Origin: CAZRNB01 sp964601355
GTDB taxonomy: Bacteria; Planctomycetota; Phycisphaerae; Sedimentisphaerales; Anaerobacaceae
Assembly: GCA_964601355.1 (NCBI GenBank)
Contig: CAZRNB010000122.1
Coordinates: forward strand, 1 to 8,501
DNA: 8,501 bases
Direction: 5' to 3'
In this document: positions 4,366 through 8,501 of the stretch, one piece after another
How positions within the stretch are numbered: the stretch's first letter is position 1
Layout: each line of letters starts with the position of its first letter
Translations under genes and position numbers: made by a program
Notes under the pieces: model-generated
What the model was told of the DNA's origin: nothing
Seen by the model: only the letters and a program-made list of their open reading frames with translations
The model's database searches: none

Positions 4366-5207
4366 ATTTTCTTTTGATATACACGAATATAATCTATCTC
4401 AAATTTTGCTGGAAACTCTGTATTTGAGGGGTCGCCGCCGGCATGTCCGCCAATGGCAAGATTAGCGATTATATAGTGTGGCTGACGGAACGGATTCTCA
4501 CCATCTATTTTGTTAAACGTTTCATTGACGTCAACCGTGTTCAAAAGCATATCATCGACATAAAGGTTAATACTATTTGCATCCCAGTCCATTCGCCATA
4601 CGTGAAATTTTTTTGACCAGTTTGGATCATTAAAGTCCGTGATAGGTTTTTTAACATCGTCCCACTTTGGCACCCATCGCTTCTCTGAGGCCCACGCTGC
4701 ATTTGCTAAAAGCATTCCCCGGTAGTACTCCATAATATCAATCTCGCCGCAACTCGGCCACGGGCCCTGGACGCCTAACGTCCAGAAAGCCGGCCAAAGG
4801 CCCGCTCGGGTATCAATTCGGCCTTTCATCTCGAAACGGCCATACAGCCAATCGTGAAGACGCCTTGTCGTCAGGCTCGCGGATGTATATTCGGCGAATT
4901 CTCTATTTTGCCTCCAGTTATTGCTATCGTGTCTGTAATTGGGATTTTGTTTGCGTTCGCGTCTGCCTTCGATAATCAATAGACCATTTTCACACCGAGC
5001 ATTATCCGGCTGATACCACTGAAGCTCATTATTGCGGACAAAACCATTCTCGTATGTCCAATTATTTGGGTCCGGCTGCCCATCTTTATTGAACTCATCC
5101 GACCATACCAGCCCATGCTCAGTTGATGTGGGTATTTCCTGTGCTGCGATAATTGAAGTCACCAATAAGATTAAGCAGACAGTTTCTTTCACTTCCAATT
5201 TATCCAT
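4353..5207 (-). CDS. GH16 family secreted endo-glycosidase, 284 aa
   Basis: Signal peptide: KETVCLILLVTSIIAAQ after a short charged start. The mature enzyme is a single GH16 jelly-roll domain. The active-site motif GEIDIME is intact at residues 154-160, with Glu155 as nucleophile, Asp157 as helper and Glu160 as acid/base. The six-residue ExDxxE spacing is that of laminarinase/agarase-type GH16 enzymes. Other family marks are LVWSDEFN (34-40), YTSASLTTRR (107-116), GRFEMKGRI (123-131), GLWPAFWTLG (136-145), FHVWRMDW (201-208) and the last strand FEIDYIRVYQKK. Expected activity is endo-hydrolysis of a beta-1,3/1,4-glucan or galactan; substrate cannot be told from sequence. AAGGA lies eight bases before ATG 5207. 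It follows the GH28 gene after 55 bp without a terminator, so the two are probably co-transcribed. The last residues GIQ come from repeat DNA. Confidence 0.9.
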   Translation of the reverse strand: MDKLEVKETVCLILLVTSIIAAQEIPTSTEHGLVWSDEFNKDGQPDPNNWTYENGFVRNNELQWYQPDNARCENGLLIIEGRRERKQNPNYRHDSNNWRQNREFAEYTSASLTTRRLHDWLYGRFEMKGRIDTRAGLWPAFWTLGVQGPWPSCGEIDIMEYYRGMLLANAAWASEKRWVPKWDDVKKPITDFNDPNWSKKFHVWRMDWDANSINLYVDDMLLNTVDVNETFNKIDGENPFRQPHYIIANLAIGGHAGGDPSNTEFPAKFEIDYIRVYQKKIGIQ

Positions 5208-5262
5208 ACGCTTTTTCCTTAAAAAGCGGTCAACAACAATAAAGCGTCTTGACAGCGTTAGA

Positions 5263-6681
5263 TTATTTGTTTGTTGTCTCCAATTCTTCTACAACTGCGT
5301 TATCCAATATAAACGGCTGGCCCTCCTTTACTTCAATTTTCACGTTTTTGAGCTTGACGCCTTTGGCATTACAAATCGTCAGGCCGACGGGCGCGGAGAT
5401 GCGGACGTTTTCGAGCACAACATCCGATACCTGACTCTCCGGCAGACCGATGATTATGCCCGCTGACTTCTCGCACGTGGCTGTCAGATTGCTGATGCGG
5501 ATATTTCGATAGACCGGCGTCCCCTCGGCAACGGGCTGTGCAGCGTCTTCTTTGGGAGCAGAGCGCTGCACGGGGTCTCTTGCTGAGCTATTCATGTAGT
5601 AGCAGGTGAACGTGATGGCCGGCTCAACGTTTTTCATGGTGATGTCGCTGTAAGTGAGGTTCTCCACCACGCCGCCCTTGCCGCGGGCGGACTTGATGCG
5701 AATCCCATTTTCGGTGCCTTCAAAAGTACAGTTCCGTACCGTCAGGCCTCGCACGCCGCCCAGAGTTTCACTGCCGATGGACATACCATGGCCGTGCAGG
5801 AAAACGCAATCGGTAACTGTAATGTTCTCACAGGCAAACTCCCGGCCATCAACCTTGCGACCGGATTTGATCGCGATGTTGTCGTCGCCAACGTCAATGC
5901 GGCACCTGGTAATCAAAACATTCCTGCAGATACTGGGATCAATCGCGTCGCTATTTGGCGCAGTAGCGGGAGCGAGAATAGTTACGTTCGAGACGACCAC
6001 GCCGTCGCAATTCGTGGGCACAAAATGGAACTTGGGCGAGTTTTGCAGGGTGATATTCTCCAGGCGTACATTCTTGCAGCCGGTCAATACAATCATATTC
6101 GGGCGGGGCAGCGTGTAGCCCGGAGTCTTGCGCCGCGCCTCCTCGGCCGGGCCCCACCAGACCTCGCCGCTTCCGTCGATCGTGCCTTTACCCGTCATCG
6201 TGACATCTGTGAGGTCTTTGCCGGTGATAAACGGGATGAAATCGCTGCCTCCTTTGGCGCTCAGCCAGTCGCCAGGCGTTTTCATAAAATCGGCGTGGTT
6301 AGTGGTCGCCTGCAATTTTGCGCCCTCGTCGAGCTGCAGGGTGATCTTGCTCCGCAGGGCAATGGGCTTACTCAAATAATTACCGGCCGGAAACCGAACG
6401 ATGCCCCCGCAGGCCTGGCCACATTCGTCAATCGCCTTTTGGATGGCTTCGGTGTCGAGCGTTTTGCCGTCGCCTTTAGCGCCGAATTCGTTGACATCGA
6501 AGACCTTGGCCGCTGTGCTATTGGAATCTTCGCTGGGTTCGCTACGCAAGCTTTGCTTTGGTTCGGGCACTGCACGGACAAGTTTCGCGCAGAACAGTAC
6601 AACGTTAGCCAACAGCAGCAAAACGAGCAGCATCCGCCACCAATCCAGGAGCCTTATCTTGTTTTTACAGCTTTTTACCAT
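5263..6681 (-). CDS. GH28 family polygalacturonase-like enzyme, 472 aa
   Basis: A parallel beta-helix glycosidase of the polygalacturonase family. Residues 17-37 form a hydrophobic segment and export signal (MLLVLLLLANVVLFCAKLVRA). The domain starts at VFDVNEFGAKGDGKTLDTEA (60-79), the usual Pectate_lyase_3-type opening. All four GH28 signatures are present: NSD (243-245, in place of NTD), GDD (265-267), GHG (297-299) and RIK (328-330), which gives the three catalytic Asp residues (245, 266, 267). The family hydrolyses galacturonan or rhamnogalacturonan in pectin. The start is ATG 6681, because CTCCTT (AAGGAG on the coding strand, 6694-6689) precedes it by seven bases; the longer frame from 6768 lacks a site and lengthens the protein before the export signal. 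Base composition is clearly GC-richer than the neighbours. Next downstream is GH16. Confidence 0.92.
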   Translation of the reverse strand: MVKSCKNKIRLLDWWRMLLVLLLLANVVLFCAKLVRAVPEPKQSLRSEPSEDSNSTAAKVFDVNEFGAKGDGKTLDTEAIQKAIDECGQACGGIVRFPAGNYLSKPIALRSKITLQLDEGAKLQATTNHADFMKTPGDWLSAKGGSDFIPFITGKDLTDVTMTGKGTIDGSGEVWWGPAEEARRKTPGYTLPRPNMIVLTGCKNVRLENITLQNSPKFHFVPTNCDGVVVSNVTILAPATAPNSDAIDPSICRNVLITRCRIDVGDDNIAIKSGRKVDGREFACENITVTDCVFLHGHGMSIGSETLGGVRGLTVRNCTFEGTENGIRIKSARGKGGVVENLTYSDITMKNVEPAITFTCYYMNSSARDPVQRSAPKEDAAQPVAEGTPVYRNIRISNLTATCEKSAGIIIGLPESQVSDVVLENVRISAPVGLTICNAKGVKLKNVKIEVKEGQPFILDNAVVEELETTNK

Positions 6682-6688
6682 TTGACAT

Positions 6689-6694
6689 CTCCTT
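6689..6694 (-). promoter_or_regulatory. Ribosome binding site deciding the GH28 start
   Basis: AAGGAG on the minus strand, seven bases before ATG 6681. It favours this start over the one at 6768, 29 codons upstream. Confidence 0.75.
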
Positions 6695-6781
6695 CGAAAA
6701 TGACAATACGATCGTTCCCACGAACAGTCATATAATACGCCACCTTCATATTCTATACGAACAGGCATTGTCCTGCATCTT

Positions 6782-6811
6782 AAAATAACCAGCTTTTCAA
6801 TAACTTGTCAA
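6782..6811 (-). promoter_or_regulatory. Possible sigma70-type promoter for GH28-GH16
   Basis: On the minus strand, TTGACA (6811-6806) is followed after 18 bases by TATTTT (6787-6782). The -35 box is perfect, the -10 box matches four of six positions. A transcript would have a leader of about 95 bases. Within that leader CGAACAG occurs twice on the plus strand (6721 and 6757), and GTTC-CCAC-GAAC near 6715 is a short palindrome, which could be a regulator site but may be chance. Confidence 0.4.
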
Positions 6812-6883
6812 ATAGTCCCAATCATAAAACCGGCCTTAAAATTATCGGGGGATTTCCGGGATAATGATTACCATCTGCTTAAG

Positions 6884-6912
6884 TTGACAGATGCCTCTTC
6901 TTCGACTAATAT
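6884..6912 (+). promoter_or_regulatory. Consensus-like promoter of tsaD
   Basis: TTGACA (6884-6889), a 17-base spacer and TATAAT-like TAATAT (6907-6912). Transcription would start about 6918-6920, on the ATGATG start codons of tsaD, so the mRNA would have no leader. A weaker candidate (GATAAT at 6860-6865) lies upstream without a good -35 box. Confidence 0.65.
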
Positions 6913-6916
6913 TCGT

Positions 6917-7969
6917 ATGATGAAACCAAAAGAAAAACGAGAAACGATTAACATACTCGGCATTGAAACCAGTTGTGACGAAACTGCCGCTGCGGTTGTG
7001 GCTAACGGCCATACCATTAAATCATCTATCGTGGCTTCGCAAACTAAATTACATGAAAAATACGGCGGAGTTGTCCCTGAAATTGCCTCACGCGCGCATA
7101 TCGAAAAAATATATCCTGTTATAGCCGAGGCTATGGAACAAGCCGGCGTTGGCAAAGATGATATTGACGCAATAGCTGTTGCTAATCAGCCGGGCCTTAC
7201 CATCGCTTTAGTTGTCGGCGTCACCGCAGCAAAAACACTCAGTTTTGCCTGGGATAAGCCGCTAATAGCAATCAACCATTTGCACGCACATCTGCAATCA
7301 GCTATGTTAGCCAAAGAAGATTTAGAATTGCCGGCAGTCGCCCTTATCGTATCAGGGGGACATACCTGCCTTTACGATTACCACTCACCACTGGAACCAA
7401 AACTTTTGGGTTCGACAATCGACGATGCAGCCGGCGAGGCCTTTGACAAAGTTGCGAACATTCTAAAGCTGCCCTACCCCGGCGGGCCAAGCATTGAAAA
7501 AGCTGCAAAGACTGGAAACCCAAACGCTATCAAGTTCCCCCGCTCAATGCTCGGACGGGACTCGCTGGATTTTTCCTTCAGCGGCATCAAAACAGCGGTG
7601 CTGTATTACTGTCGCGGTCAGGATATGAAAGGAAAGGACAGGGTTGATTCAATGAGTGAGCAGGAGATAGCCGATATTGCAGCGTCGTTTCAGGCGGCGG
7701 TTATTGACGTGCTCGTGAAAAAAACCCAGCGGGCAGCCAAAAAAATCGGTGCAAAAACAATCTTACTCGGCGGCGGCGTAGCAGCCAACAGCGCTCTGCG
7801 AGACGCGCTACAAAATATGTGTGATAGCACAATACCGCCCAAAAAACTGCTCGTTGCGCCAAAACAATATTGCACTGACAACGCCGTTATGGTAGCTTCT
7901 TTAGGATATCATAAATTTAAGGCCAAGCTCTTTGCAGATTTAACACTTGAGCCAAAAGCAACCGGCTGA
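6917..7969 (+). CDS. tsaD: tRNA N6-adenosine threonylcarbamoyltransferase TsaD
   Basis: TsaD (Kae1/Qri7/YgjD family) transfers the threonylcarbamoyl group from TC-AMP to A37 of ANN-decoding tRNAs, working with TsaB and TsaE in the cytoplasm. The ASKHA-fold motifs are complete: GIETSCDETA (15-24), the metal-binding HLHAH (121-125), SGGHT (146-150), GEAFDKV (173-179), FSFSGIKTA (219-227), GGGVAANSALR (285-295) and YCTDNAVM (318-325), whose Asp321 is the third metal ligand. At 350 residues it has the usual length. No Shine-Dalgarno site precedes the tandem ATGs at 6917 and 6920, and the promoter lies directly before them; 6920 would be the exact start of a leaderless message. The in-frame TTG at 6884 is the promoter's -35 box. 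It is divergent from GH28. Confidence 0.97.
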   Translation: MMKPKEKRETINILGIETSCDETAAAVVANGHTIKSSIVASQTKLHEKYGGVVPEIASRAHIEKIYPVIAEAMEQAGVGKDDIDAIAVANQPGLTIALVVGVTAAKTLSFAWDKPLIAINHLHAHLQSAMLAKEDLELPAVALIVSGGHTCLYDYHSPLEPKLLGSTIDDAAGEAFDKVANILKLPYPGGPSIEKAAKTGNPNAIKFPRSMLGRDSLDFSFSGIKTAVLYYCRGQDMKGKDRVDSMSEQEIADIAASFQAAVIDVLVKKTQRAAKKIGAKTILLGGGVAANSALRDALQNMCDSTIPPKKLLVAPKQYCTDNAVMVASLGYHKFKAKLFADLTLEPKATG

Positions 7970-7974
7970 AAAAT

Positions 7975-8075
7975 AACCACGGATTACGCGGATTGCACAG
8001 AAAAAAATAAAAAGATTATAATCAGCGTAATCAGTTAAATCCGTAGTTTCAGTGTAATCCGTGAAATCCGCGGTT
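7975..8075. repeat. Imperfect inverted repeat between tsaD and larB, 101 bp
   Basis: The left end AACCACGGATTACGCGGATT (7975-7994) matches the reverse complement of the right end (8056-8075) at 17 of 20 positions. The interior continues with CGGATT/AATCCG-like units on both sides and has the 10-bp palindrome GATTATAATC (8014-8023) almost exactly at the centre. The transcript could fold into a long imperfect hairpin. It resembles the widespread non-coding repeats made of ACACGGATT-type units; function is unknown, and there is no T run to make it a clear terminator. Confidence 0.75.
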
Positions 8076-8082
8076 AAAAGGT

Positions 8083-8088
8083 AGGTGA
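8083..8088 (+). promoter_or_regulatory. Ribosome binding site selecting an ATT start for larB
   Basis: AGGTGA, matching the 3' part of the full AAGGAGGTGA consensus, ends three bases before ATT 8092; measured from AGG the distance is six bases, which is optimal. The TGA inside it (8086-8088) is also an in-frame stop, so no start further upstream can be used. Confidence 0.6.
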
Positions 8089-8091
8089 CAT

Positions 8092-8501
8092 ATTCAGGCT
8101 GAGCAATTAACAAAATTATTACGGCAGGTTAAGAACGGCAAAATTAGCATCGAGCAGGCGGTGGAGAAGCTTCGGCATCTGCCGTTTGAGGATTTAGGTT
8201 TTGCCCGAATTGACCATCATCGCCAAATCCGCCGAGGTTTCCCGGAGGTCATCTACTGTCCAGGCAAATCTGCCGAGCAAATAATCAAAATATTCGAAAG
8301 CCTTGCTGCGATAGGCAATAATGTCTTGGCAACAAGAGCCGAGCCGCATATTTTCGAGGCTCTGGCTGAAACGAAGAAATTTCCTAAGGCCCGCTACGAA
8401 AAATTAGCCAGGGCAATTGTGCTTGAACAGAAAAAGCTGCCGACTTCTAAAAGTGTTTTGCCGATAGTTACGGCTGGGACCGCCGATTTGCCGGTAGCAT
8501 C
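8092..8501 (+). CDS. larB: Nickel-pincer cofactor biosynthesis protein LarB (5' part)
   Basis: LarB, a PurE/AIR-carboxylase relative, carboxylates nicotinic acid adenine dinucleotide and cleaves its phosphoanhydride, the first step to the nickel-pincer nucleotide of lactate racemase-type enzymes (LarA). 136 codons are visible of a usual length near 250. Family marks: an N-terminal helix LTKLLRQVKNGKISIEQAVE (6-25), LPFEDLGFARIDHHRQIRRG (30-49) with FPEVIYC, the NVLATRAE strand (77-84) and the start of the PurE-like nucleotide site TAGTADLPVA (127-136), where the window ends. The frame is closed by TGA at 8086, leaving ATT 8092 as the only start that keeps the helix and has a ribosome binding site. 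The next usual start, GTG 8161, would remove 23 residues. larC and larE would be expected nearby or elsewhere in the genome. Confidence 0.9.
   Translation, partial: MQAEQLTKLLRQVKNGKISIEQAVEKLRHLPFEDLGFARIDHHRQIRRGFPEVIYCPGKSAEQIIKIFESLAAIGNNVLATRAEPHIFEALAETKKFPKARYEKLARAIVLEQKKLPTSKSVLPIVTAGTADLPVA

Noticed and set aside
5788..6735. 315-codon plus-strand frame opposite the GH28 gene
   Set aside because: It is the antisense shadow of a strong GH28 gene with all four catalytic motifs. Its length comes from the GC-rich codon pattern, and it shows no recognisable domain or ribosome binding site.
6682..6768. Longer N-terminus of GH28 starting at 6768
   Set aside because: The extra 29 residues precede an export signal, have no ribosome binding site and overlap the promoter-like region. 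ATG 6681 has a strong AAGGAG site.

Overview
The window looks like chromosomal DNA of an environmental bacterium, most likely a Planctomycetes/Phycisphaerae-type organism (Sedimentisphaerales-like). This is inferred from the mix of secreted glycan-active proteins, planctomycete-style exported hypotheticals, a short RF-1-domain protein, an IS200-like RAYT transposase and abundant hairpin repeats. No rRNA or other strong taxonomic marker is present, so the assignment is only moderately secure.

Left part (1-1032, plus strand): a rho-independent terminator at the very start, then a scrap of reading frame ending in a tail typical of restriction-modification proteins (TDKQID..YDLYGLT.EEIKIVE). An unrecognised 122-residue protein follows. 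Its stop codon overlaps (ATGA) a 38-codon frame that ends in a second copy of the same tail. A 91-bp REPIN-like palindromic element then supplies that frame's stop codon and precedes a 69-residue CxxC protein.

Middle (1098-6681, minus strand): reading downstream, a GH28 polygalacturonase-family enzyme, a GH16 endoglucanase-family enzyme, a RAYT transposase locus, a short GGQ peptide-release-factor-like protein, a secreted two-domain protein with a CBM96/DNRLRE-like C-terminus that starts in the release factor's stop codon (ATGA), and a secreted protein of unknown function. GH28, GH16 and the CBM-like protein suggest extracellular breakdown of plant or algal polysaccharides. The RAYT gene is flanked by three copies of one REP hairpin family and is split by a 71-bp REPIN of a second family, the same family as the element at 717-807.

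Right part (6884-8501, plus strand): tsaD, with a consensus promoter lying almost on its start codon so that the mRNA would be leaderless; a 101-bp imperfect inverted repeat; and the 5' part of larB (nickel-pincer cofactor synthesis), whose only well-placed start is a rare ATT behind a good ribosome binding site. The window ends inside larB.

The least ordinary signals are the REPIN-broken RAYT, the duplicated restriction-type tails, the ATT start of larB, the leaderless tsaD and the coupling of a ribosome-rescue-type factor to a secreted glycan-binding protein. I do not see a complete new defence or mobile system.
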